A DNA stretch of 64,000 nucleotides, from NCBI RefSeq assembly GCF_032854445.1, contig NC_088301.1:33030402-33094401 (forward strand), in the 5' to 3' direction. The notes beneath the pieces were generated by a model. It saw only the letters and a program-made list of their open reading frames with translations. It had not been told where the DNA came from and ran no database searches. Source of the DNA: Liolophura sinensis (Eukaryota; Mollusca; Polyplacophora; Chitonida; Chitonidae). This document shows positions 1 through 10,461 of this stretch, in pieces. Position 1 is the first letter of the stretch; each line of letters opens with the position of its first letter. The position numbers and the translations under genes are program-made.

Positions 1-548
1 TCTATGCTGTACGTCTTAATTATATTATATCTGTTGTCAACAGTTTTTGTTCGAAATTTGGAAATTTAGTTGAGGAAAGTCTTGCTGGAAACAACCAACA
101 TTTCTACTGAGTTCAGGTTAATATTTACTCAAGAATATTTCACTTATACAACGGCGGCCAGCATTATGGTGGGAGGAAACCGGTCAGAACGTGGGGGAAA
201 ACCCACGACCAACCGCAGGTTATTGGCAAACCTTCCCACTTACGGCCGGAGAGGAAGCCAGCATGAGCTGAACTCACAGCGACCGCATTGGTGAATATCT
301 CATGTCAGACTTGTATTGCTTTTTCATTACCAACTTGAAAAAGAAAAGGTACACATAAATTTTCATACATAAGTAACTGTGTCATATACAAGTGTGCCTT
401 TCACTATATTAAAATGTGTCTCATTATTATGGTTATATGGTTTAGACTGTAAAAAGTAATAGCGTATAGAACTGAGCTGCTCTCATCCATCTTGGTAGCT
501 TGTATAAATATGCAAGTTATTGTTTTGTTGTTTGTTTTTTTTCTTCAG
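1..548 (+). other. Intron of nucleoredoxin-like gene (3' part)
   Basis: This stretch precedes the acceptor at 541-548 (pyrimidine tract, then CAG) and is most simply the 3' part of the last intron of the nucleoredoxin-like gene. Earlier exons would lie left of the window. Apart from a SINE fragment at about 125-296 I see no coding exon in it. Confidence 0.6.
125..296 (-). repeat. tRNA-derived SINE fragment, reverse orientation
   Basis: The reverse complement runs from an ACCAATGCGGTCGC-like segment, through a B-box-like GTGAGTTCA stretch, to TAAGTGAAATATTCTTGAGTA. It matches the full copy at 8433-8690. The tRNA-like head with the A box is missing, so the copy is 5' truncated. No (AAAT)n tail remains on its 3' side. 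Confidence 0.8.
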
Positions 549-720
549 GACTCTCAAAGAAAAATACTGTGTTAATGTTATACCAAAACTTATTGTGCTT
601 CGTCCAAGTGGAGAAGTCATCACACCCACAGGAAGAAAAGATGTGCAAGACAAAGGAATTATTGCTTTTCGAAGCTGGTTGAAGTCAACAAACTTGTCCA
701 ATTCTTTAAGTTTTTTGTAA
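549..720 (+). CDS. NXNL2: Nucleoredoxin-like protein (NXNL2-type), last exon
   Basis: This is the C-terminal half of a thioredoxin-fold protein. The frame reads TLKEKYCVNVIPKLIVLRPS, then GEVITPTGRKDVQDKGIIAF, then a 17-residue tail and TAA at 718-720. The VIPKL segment holds the cis-proline that contacts the active site in thioredoxin folds, and GEVIT-x3-GRK matches the end of vertebrate NXNL2 better than NXNL1. The CxxC-bearing half must lie in exons left of the window. The acceptor at 541-548 is strong, and the first exon base completes a codon begun upstream. Vertebrate NXNL proteins act in photoreceptor survival and redox defence; a role here is inferred only from the family. NXNL1 or another tryparedoxin-like paralogue is possible. 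Confidence 0.82.
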
Positions 721-723
721 AGA

Positions 724-729
724 AATAAA
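724..729 (+). terminator. Poly(A) signal AATAAA of the nucleoredoxin-like gene
   Basis: An AATAAA hexamer begins three bases after the stop codon at 718-720. If used, the 3' UTR would be only about 20-30 bases long. Other A/T-rich hexamers downstream could be used instead. Confidence 0.5.
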
Positions 730-1752
730 CTCAGTGGTGACATAATCCAGTTTAGAGGGGTTCATTTTAAACATATTTTGTTTGATTCTTTATGCAGCAT
801 GGTATAAGTTTTTTAACTGCCACAGCAGCCTTTTTTTTTTTTTGGTTTTATTTTTTCTTTCAAGAGAGAAGGGTTACAAGGGGAAGTCTCTGCACATAAT
901 AGGGAGGCATACAGTCAGCTCACAATCAGATGAGAGGAATTAATGATTGATTATAGCTTGACACTAAGTCAGCAACATACCGAAGTGAGAAACACGAGAG
1001 ATAGAATAGAAAAAAAAGTAAGAATTTTTCAGACAACTGTGATGTCTGTTGTTACTGAAATCAGCCGGAGCTCTTTGCCTTCGGTCAGGTAACTGACAAA
1101 CCTTCTGAATCAATGTCAGAGAGATGAATCTGTAAGAGCTGGATTTGAAGACAGGACGTTGTTCATGTTGTTGGTTGAAGACTACAGAAGGCCTGGTGGA
1201 ATTCATTGCTATAATACACTGGATGGATACAATACATGAACAATGGATAGAGTTTGCGAGGAATATACTTTGGACGTCACATTTGACTTGATTGAAGTCA
1301 GTCTTATGGGTGGATAAAACTGTGTATAGCCCAAGGAAGCGATGGTTCCATGGCAGGTATATCTACATTTACCTGATTATTTTGATAAGGAAATGAATCC
1401 AGGCTAGATTTAGGTGAACACAAATGATTTGTCGAAGACTGTTCTTCGCAGGGAGCCCAAGATTTATCCCGCTTTAACAGAGATCAAGGTGTCAAACCTT
1501 TTTGACCAGTGGTTGGTCTCTAATAGGTAAACCAGATGTTTCAAACTTTTTTTTCAATATTTAAGTATCTCAAGGAAAGATGAAGACAACCCATTTCACC
1601 AATCGTAGTTCAACGAAGGGGTGAACAGGTCATGTGTCTTAGAAAAGTGCATTCAAATGTAATATTAAATACCAGTTTTCCTGGTCATCCTGCTTTTGCC
1701 CTGGATGCATTTATTTGATTCCTGTTTACAACCAAACTTTTCACTTGCAGGT
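730..1752. other. Intergenic, nothing recognised
   Basis: I see short T and A runs and no open frame with protein-like composition. A distal 3' UTR of the nucleoredoxin-like gene could reach in here. No RNA gene or transposon is recognised. Confidence 0.5.
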
Positions 1753-2232
1753 CATATGACTTATAGGATACATCAAAAGGAACGATAAAATAAAGAATTT
1801 GTTGCTATGCCAAATGAATAAAAATATGCCTTGAATTTTGTTTTAAAAAAAAAGCTCATTTTGGGGGTATTTCATACCTATGAATTACCCCTCTATATTA
1901 TGCATATTTTCTGTCAATGGTTGGAATTTTTCAGAAATTATGTCATGGTTGATCTTGCTCGGAACTGCGTGAACACCCCTGAAATGCCCTGAACTCACTG
2001 AACCGTGTCGCTACAGTGTGACGTACACAGATACTGCATGGCTTCTTCGGGCCAGCTTAGCGTCCCCTGAACACACCCGACGGTCTGTCCCCCACAGAGT
2101 TCTTTTTAAACAGGGATCATCGTTGACATCACCGGTGCAAGCTGCTTTAATTCCAGACTGACCTCTGGGACCTTAAGAAAACTGTACTTTGAAGCCATTT
2201 TAATCCCCAAAGTGAAAGTTAAAAAAATTGTT
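1753..2232 (+). repeat. Dispersed repeat family A, copy 1
   Basis: About 480 bp matches 11305-11865 in the same orientation. Shared landmarks, in order, are a GATAAAATAAAG-like start, TATGCCAAATGA, CCTCTATATTA, TTTTTCAGAAATTA, ACACAGATACTGCAT, CATCGTTGACATCA, GTACTTTGAAGCCATTTT and CCAAAGTGAAAGTT. I see no terminal inverted repeats, RNA polymerase III boxes or coding capacity. It is probably an old non-autonomous transposable element of unknown class. Confidence 0.75.
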
Positions 2233-4050
2233 AGTTATGTTATATGTTATTACAGATGATAATCTGCACATTAAGAAATAAAACCAAAGCTTTTCATGTA
2301 TCCTTTAAAGCTGCAAACCAGCAAGATCAGCGATTCAAGCTTGCAACTGGTCATACCTGTGGAAGGTGTGTAATGGAAGCAGTTATGGTTCTCTATTTCA
2401 CTATGTATTTCGCCATTACACCCAACAATTGTATATTGAGCAAATCCCATGATCAATACACCAAACAACAGCTAATATTAAATAGAATGAAAGACACCAT
2501 ATATTAAAACGGATTGGTTTTATACTAGAAAGAAGCAAACACAAACACAAATCTCTGGATACGGATGTATATTTCAATTCTGTAGCCTTGAGAATATACA
2601 TTTAGAGTAGGATACAAGAAGGTGGGATTTAATAGTATTTATAAATATATATGCGATGCACCAACTTATGTGACAAATATCTCTAAATGTACAAACAATA
2701 AAGGGAGTCTTCTGAAAATATGCTATAGCTTTCATAAAGATATTGACATATGGGTTAACTCTCCCTGAATGTTGGTTGGACAATCTAAGATTATAAATTA
2801 TTTAGTTCCTTAGCTCACAAAGGTCTTAAATTGATACTTTTGATGCCAATACTTTCTGATCATAATTAATCAAAGGTCACAATAATCTCTAAAGTGGCCT
2901 TATAGGGTTTATGAAATAATCAGAATCAAGCAAATTGTGTCAAGAATGGTGAAATACACAACGTCAAATTGAAACGACCAGCAATTGATGACAAATGTTT
3001 TTCCAACCTGATTCAGATAAGGAGGCTTTCGTTTTTACATCATCACTGGTAGGAATTTCTAATTTCCAAAAAGATATGAATCTCAAGGCACATTAGTTAA
3101 GATAAATACAAGATGGTCCTTCCACTAAAAAAAAAAAGCATGAAGGCATTGGCAAACGACAGAAATCCACTCATTGGTTGTTAGTGACTCTACATGTTGA
3201 GCATGTATTGTGTGACATTTCACGTTAAAATAGACCTTAATATTTGACTGAATTGATCAAATTTACAAATAACCCTGAATCAAACATTAACATGCATATA
3301 ATCTGCAGAATTTATGGTCTCTCTCTCAAGTGTTGGGTGAGTTACTTAAAACAATCTTAATTAAATTTCTCATCATGCTGATATATATCAAATCTGCTCA
3401 CTTTAAAATATTCACCTCTTTTGAGGCTATTTGTTGATTGAACATTACAGTTTAATGGTAGCTCTGCAAGTAGCTTGGAGAAGAAGTAGACTTCACAAAA
3501 AGGTTGACTGATAAATTCCCATCTTCGGATGTTATGCGCACAGTGCATCAGCCTGCAGATTGAAGTGAAACTGAACCTAAACAAAAAAGTTAATCAGGCA
3601 GACACTATATCCCCTGCACATCCTACATTGGTGAAACTAGTTGCAATGAGCTGATAATGAAATACTTTTCTATTTTTAGCACAGATAACATCGATGTGAT
3701 AGGCCTACACAGTCTGTAAACCAGTAAGATAATTTCATCCTTATTGAAATAAAAACCCCTAATTCTTCTAATTATTGGGAGTGGTATCTCTAGTGTTGAA
3801 AGTAGAATATTACATTTCTTTACCAGCCTCTTGAAAAAGTAAAGATATGAGTACGTTGTTCATTAGATGGTCTAAACACGTAAGAAAAAAAAAAACTCTA
3901 TATTCCTGCTACAATTACATATATATTGGCTAAAATGAACAGGCCACGTGCCCCAAACATTAGAAGAAATCTGTACAACTACAGGTACAATAATTGCAGT
4001 CACTTAAAGGGATCACGTGTTGGGATAATACCCATGTTTTGAATTCTCAT
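2233..4050. other. Intergenic between the nucleoredoxin-like gene and GPX4
   Basis: AT-rich sequence with only short chance frames. No SINE, RNA gene or exon is recognised. Its right end abuts the predicted 3' end of the minus-strand GPX4 gene, so the two genes converge. Confidence 0.5.
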
Positions 4051-4071
4051 TATTTAAACTTAACATCAATG

Positions 4072-4077
4072 TTTATT
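4072..4077 (-). terminator. Poly(A) signal of GPX4 (minus strand)
   Basis: TTTATT on the plus strand gives AATAAA on the minus strand, about 365 bases after the GPX4 stop and about 200 bases after the SECIS candidate. This makes a 3' UTR of roughly 400 bases that includes the SECIS. Confidence 0.5.
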
Positions 4078-4272
4078 AGTGTTAGATTCTGAGAGGTCTA
4101 ATAAATAAACAAATGTAATTAAACTGCACTGGATTTGATTTACAAATTCTGTGATACAGAACTCTACAATAATGGTACTATGAAAGTGTTCCATGATCCT
4201 GAACTTCCCACAGGATCAATTACCAGTGGCAAGGAGTGAAGCTCTTAGCGGAGATGATTGCGGGTAAGGACA

Positions 4273-4350
4273 GGTTGCACGCCATTATGGCTCCGGCCCA
4301 CCCCACCCTACACGGTTTTGGGATGCACCATCATACGGTCCACCACAACC
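4273..4350 (-). promoter_or_regulatory. Candidate SECIS element in GPX4 3' UTR
   Basis: On the minus strand, about 90 bases past the stop, ATGA (4334-4331) is followed by an 11-base arm and then by an AA pair (4319-4318). GGAG (4294-4291) lies on the other arm. UGAU facing GGAG gives the expected non-Watson-Crick quartet with tandem G.A pairs. The upper helix pairs GGTGCATCCC with GGGGTGGGCC, with G.U pairs and one mismatch. A small ACC/GGT mini-stem above the AA suggests form II. A lower stem GGTTG/CAACC (4350-4346 with 4277-4273) closes the structure. The elements were found by eye and not folded by program. Position and motif order fit a selenoprotein mRNA. Confidence 0.68.
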
Positions 4351-4439
4351 ATCTGCACACACAGCCACACCCCCTGTCTGCTGGCCACTGCAGTCAGGAT
4401 TCACCAGGAAACACTAGTGGGTTACATCACTCCATCTTA

Positions 4440-4466
4440 CTACCAGGGGAAGTCCTTCTCTATACT
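4440..4466 (-). CDS. GPX4: GPX4 exon 6 (C-terminus)
   Basis: The acceptor is CCTCCTCAG on the minus strand. The exon encodes SIEKDFPW and ends in TAG at 4442-4440. This matches the IEKDLP ending of vertebrate GPX4 and follows exon 5 in phase 0. Only 27 coding bases are present, which is too short to be found as an open frame. Confidence 0.9.
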   Translation of the reverse strand, partial: SIEKDFPW

Positions 4467-7400
4467 CTGAGGAGGAAAAGACAAGAAAATATATATAGAT
4501 ACAAGTTACCCTGTTGTGGCAACAAGTACCATAAATATTATTGTTTAATACATTCGTAACTGTGAACAGAACCTTTCCACAGCAAAGAAATAAATGTATC
4601 GGGTTATAAACCAGGTACAGGCAAGTCACCCTCGAGAAATATCTCTGAAGGCCTTTTTAGATCTTTCCGTTATGCTAGGATGTACAGTTACAATGCAACT
4701 GATTGAATTTACACAACTAAATTCCATTTGTACAGTCATCTGCTATGTTGCACACCAAAGGAATTTCCATGATGTTTCAAGGTGAACGGTGAGCATGACA
4801 TACAAGCCTATATACATGTAAATAAATAAATAAAGAAGAGCTTGCTCATCTTCAACTACATCTTCATCAAAAATCCTGTGCTTTCAATGTTGCTTTTAGT
4901 TCTAGGGCTAAAAAGCTGTAACCGTCTTCATACACGATTTTCAGAAGCAAGTGTCTGAAAGATGCACTGTGCCACACCTTGAATGCAAGAAGCTGCATCA
5001 ACTAAAACCCCTCGCCTCTGTAGCTTTTCATGAGATAGCTCTGAAATGGCTTGGCCATGTTCCCATCAAAGTTTCCACATTAACCACTCTCAGTCGTTAC
5101 ATTCAATTACCGGAGACTTGGTTCTGTTTTTTGCTGTCGTCGAAGTCCCAACATTGTATGCCACAAGAAGATGTGTCCCTTAAAGTAATTCTTTCATATC
5201 ACCTCATTTTGCGGGAATAATAATAACCATGAACACAAATGTAACAAATAGAACCACTCTGACAGCATTAAAACTTCACCAACATTTTCGAAACATGTAA
5301 TTCCATTTCTATGATGGACTCTGCTGCTCTTCCCAAAATTAAGATCATCTACTTTTTCGACATTAGTTGATTATAGTTCCTTCCTGTACATCATTAACAC
5401 ACAAAATAAGGTTAAGATTCCCAAACAATTTGTCAATCACTCTTTAGATTGTGTACATCCCATTTGTTTCAATTAAATCATTCCAGACAATGCTGAGTGC
5501 GGACGACTCAAAATGAAAATGGCGGTCAGCAAAGTTTGGCTTGCTGCAAATGTAACTAGGTTATATATGATGTAAAAATTACTGAAGGATTAAAGGAAAC
5601 ATGTTCTTGCAACGTACAGCTTCAAAATGTTGAGGACAGCACACGTAAAAGGGCCGAGTTCCATGTTAATATTGGAAGATTACATATCTGTGTTTTACAG
5701 GCAAGCCAACAAAAAAAAATCCAAAAACCGAATTAAAAATACATATTTTGTCTGATCCTAATGTTTCAGATGATTTTCCTCTTTTTCAAGGCTCTTTGAT
5801 CACATAAATATGTCTTTAATAGGAACAATTATTGTGACAGTCCACATTTCCCACAAATTAGATGACTTTTCAGTTTTATTGGAAATGATGTTGGAAAAAA
5901 ACATTCATTCTGCCTGTAAAACAAATGTTTAAATTGGTGCAGCCTCAATGATTTCAGCAAAACCCTGCTAATACTTACAAGTGGATCTGTGGTGGGAGCA
6001 TAACGCTTGATAGGGATGCCTTCCTGATTGATTAAGAATTTGCTGAAGTTCCACTTGATAAAACTGAAATGATACATTAAAGACATCAATGTTTTTTGCG
6101 ATTCAAACCCTTACCAAGAATATTTCACAATTGTTCGATGGAAACCAGTTCAAATAGGCGTAATATACTGACTACCACACCAGGGTCATAGTTTAATAAA
6201 GCTTCATGGACACAGGGCATTTATTTACTTATTTATTTGATTGGCATTTGTACAATGGTGTCCTAATTTCATAAACGGAGAAAACCAAGAAACCTAGAGT
6301 AAATTATAACATTTGATAAGTTGCTGACAACTACGCCAAGTGTGACATTTACAATTTTACCTTCATAGCATGCTCAAGCTCTAATAAGATTTAGGGAATT
6401 AACGGAGGATCTGCAAAACAGCATAAAATATTGGGGTTATTGAGAGATCTAAAATACACCTACGAGATACACCCCTTTTATGTATCCTTTAACTCCACTT
6501 CATCACTATGCACTACACTAAAATTCTACATGTTGTGCTTCTCTCATTCAACAGTTTGCTCCATTCCTTCATTGTTTCAGCCAATTTACAAGTCTGATTG
6601 TATCTTGCCCTTCACCACGCTAACATATCAGTAGTGCCACCTCACTGGAACGCCACTGGCAAAGATGGACATTATACCCAGAATATTGCATTCAGTAACT
6701 GCCTTTCACGTTTTCACATTTATATACTAAGCCCTATGCTGAGAAGCACCACAATTTCTGGCTTCCCAGTTTTACTGGCACAGGTTTTGTCACAGGTTGA
6801 TTTTCTCTTGATTGTGAGGCACAAGTACTAACCTTCCAAACATAGCAGTAAGGTGTTGTAAGCAGTAATTTACACGTACATGTAGCAGATCAAACCACTT
6901 AGCATCACACAAAATGATTGTGACTGTCCATAGATTCTACATTGACAGGCATGTAAAAATTAATTTAATGATATCCCCAATGCCTTTATTTTCACAATAA
7001 AAATTTTCCCTAGACACATTATTTATGTTATGTTAGTATGTAAAAAATATTATTTTAGCTTGTGCCACTTAAATAACCCCACTAAAGCTGGACAGTCTGC
7101 CTATCTTGTTGGCTGTGGAGCCCTGGGTAGGTGCCACGAAGATCTGCAGGAAGCACACTCTATGTATTGAAAAGCCCTGGGAAGCATTGACAAATCCATG
7201 CATTAGACCTGCTCACTGTGTGCTTTTCCATAAGCTGTGGTATGACCTACAGTAATCTATAATGATCCCTACATGTACACTTCTTAATTAGAACCATGAA
7301 AGTCATTTAAGTAAAACAGTTCTACAACAAATATTTTGACAAATAAAGAAGTTGCATTAGATCCTTGAAAAGCATGCACAGCACTGCAACTGGGCAATAC

Positions 7401-10400
7401 AATGACTGATTTTCACACATGCAGGTCACTGTACATGATATATATGGACATTCATGGAATAACGGTAGTACATGTGGAGAATTTGGCATGGTTTGAGAGT
7501 TGCTGTGGTGAGAACAGTTGGTCGCTCAAGACTGGTGAAAGTTACAATCAAGCTAATGTTATTTATAAAAAAAATAAGTATCATCGGTAAAAATAAGTAA
7601 GACTTGAATGGAAAGAGCAATCAGTAACTCAGAGAAATGCCAATTTTAACTTCGTAAATGGTTTCAGGGTATTGCATGCAGTTTGGAGGCATCTGCATGG
7701 CAGCCTATAGGCCTATAGGCAAAAAACTGACATGTATGGTGACCAACCGCCCATACTCCTAATGGCCGTTGTAGGCTAGCGGCTTCCTACAGTTTGTGTC
7801 CCAGCGTGTTGCTATGAACAAGCAAGTAACAACTTCGGCATACCAGGAGCTGAGCGAAATTCTGGACTTGCTTTTTAATTTAGCTCGGCCTTCAGCATCT
7901 GCTTATAGCAACTAGGCCTGATTGAATTAGCAAGTCTCCTACAACTACAATCAAGTTCTCTGTAATCAAAGGGTGTTTTCAATGAGAGCTAGTGAGATGT
8001 GAGATATTTTTCAATCTGTATTTTTTTTTCAGTCCATGTGTGTAATTTCTACAGTATCTTGTGCTGTGTTGATCCACACATTAGGATGGAATAATCCCAA
8101 AATTAGTTGTAAAAGTATAGCAATTGTCTGCTGTGGTCTGTGTTGTACACACAGAGGGGCCCCACATACCTACAGACGATGTACCGCCGTGATGTCACAA
8201 GGTCAACAGCTCAGGTGTAGTGGAGTAGATATTCTAATGTTTGATCACCAAAATTTTACCATTTTTCTTTGGATTTTGACATTTTAAGTGGTCTGAATCA
8301 ATTCAGGGGGCATTAATCTATCTATCTGCAGTTTGACAGTTCCAGTACTGGGAATCTACTTTAACATAAGGATTAAGGTCACACATCATACCCAACCTCA
8401 AATAATTAGCACACAATAATAAAATGTGCAGCGGGGCCTCCGTGGCTAAATTGGTTAGCGTGCTAGTGCAGCGTAATAATCCAGGAGCCTCTCACCAATG
8501 CGGTCGCTGTGAGTTCAAGGCTGGCTTCCTTCCTGGCTGCCATACGTGGGAAGGTCAATCAGCAACATGCGGATGGTCGTGGGTTTCCCTCCAGCTCTGC
8601 CTGGATTCCTCCCACCATAATGCTGGTCGCCGTTGTACAAGTGAAATATTCTTGAGTAAGGCGTAAAACACCAATCAAATAAATAAATGAAAATAAAATA
8701 TTAAGCCATTATAAGTTTTTGCTAATTGTGCCTGCTTACTTTCCCAACAATCCCTTTTGCACATGCTTGAGATAGTTGAAGAGCGGATGAGCATCACTCC
8801 CATTTACATTAATTTTGGCGAACAGGTCAAACTTAACGTCAAACTTCTTCACAAACTCTTTGATGTCTGCTTCTGATCCAGGTTCCTGCATAAAATAAAG
8901 AAACAAAAAGAAAAAATACAGATAAAGGTTTTCAGAAGACGAAAAACCACAACAGTTTAGTTCACATCATAAAACGATTGTGGACAAATGTATGCATAAA
9001 TAATTATCAGCCTCGAGACATAATGCTCTTATACATTGATTTATTGAGTTGATTGGTGTATAATGCTAAACCTTTTTCATTTACTTGATGGCAGTTAAGT
9101 TTATCCATTGGGGAAATCTGACGTTATATACCGCCTCCATTATTTACTGAGAGTCATTCATCTTACACATCCTCCAAACTATATAACCACCAGTGTTTAA
9201 GTGATGTGTACCAAGTGTTCTGGTGATGTGTACCAGGTGTTCAGGTGATGTGTACCAGATGTTCAAGTGATGTGCACTGGATGTTCAACTGATGTGTACC
9301 AGGTGTTCAAAGTGATGTGTACTGGATGTTCATGTGATGCACATCAGGTGTTCAAGTGACACATGTCCAGTTTTCAAGTGATGTACTAATGTCACAGACT
9401 ACCCCACCTCTAACACAAGACAAAGTTTATAAAGCCTCAGTTGTAAATATCATTTCATAAACTGTTTAAATATAGTAAGAGGGTACTGGCCTTTCTTAAA
9501 ACAAATCAGTGTGAGTTTGACATTTGGAAAATATGTCTTCCATGCAACCTATGGCCTATTCCACAACATATACATTCCAATAATTTCCTCTTCTGTAACT
9601 GAGATTAATTAAACCTTCTGTTTAAAAAATAAACAGAAATATATAAATTTTTTCCTCCTTGAGAGGTAATAATCAGCTTCAATGCTAGAGATGCCCCACA
9701 TTTCAATTAGTGGATAGAATGTTTTGAAATGGGCAGACCAAAAGACATGCAAGGTACATACACCTATTGATGCATATGTGACAAAAATATCTCCCTGGCA
9801 AAAAAAGGTTATATCTGAATTAAATAGTAAAATCGTTTTCTCTGTATTTGCTCCCCATCCAGCATAAGAACCAAATCTGCATTGAATCCCTTACACTGTT
9901 CCACTAAAATCTCAGGTCCTGTTCTTTTTTTTTTCATATATCTTGTAAAAAAAAAAAAGACATATTGTTCTCTTCTTTACCTGTTGCCCTATCATGCATT
10001 AGTAGCCTCCTGACAAATTTTAACCCCAAAAAAGCTGTGAACTGTAAATTATGGACTTACACTAAAGCTGCATGTAAACTGTAAGGTTTGAACAACGGCT
10101 AATCTGTGAGATACTGATCCAAGTAATGTGGTAATCTCTACTAACCTGATCCCCAAATTGGTTACAAGGAAACCCCAAGATCCTCAATCCCTTAGACTCA
10201 GCATACTTGGCGTGCAACTGTTGTAGCTGAGTGTAGTTTTTGTTGGTGAGGCCTCATTTACTGGCCACATTCACAATAAGACAAACATGACCTCTGTAAA
10301 AACATCAAATACAAACCCTGGTTATATAAAATCACACAAAATAATATTAACTTACAAAGACAATGGGCTTCAACATGGGCTTGATAAACACATCTCTGGT

Positions 10401-10406
10401 AATGGA

Positions 10407-10461
<55 letters not shown>

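Larger units (their letters stand above)
6064..8739 (-). other. GPX4 intron 4
   Basis: Minus-strand intron. Positions 6064-7790 show nothing beyond AT-rich DNA. The part nearest exon 4 holds repeat family B copy 1 (7790-8290) and a complete SINE (8433-8690), which ends about 40 bases from the exon. Confidence 0.7.

Noticed and set aside
8433-8515. Possible tRNA gene
   Set aside because: A and B boxes are present, but there is no cloverleaf with acceptor pairing. The segment is the head of a SINE with body and tail.
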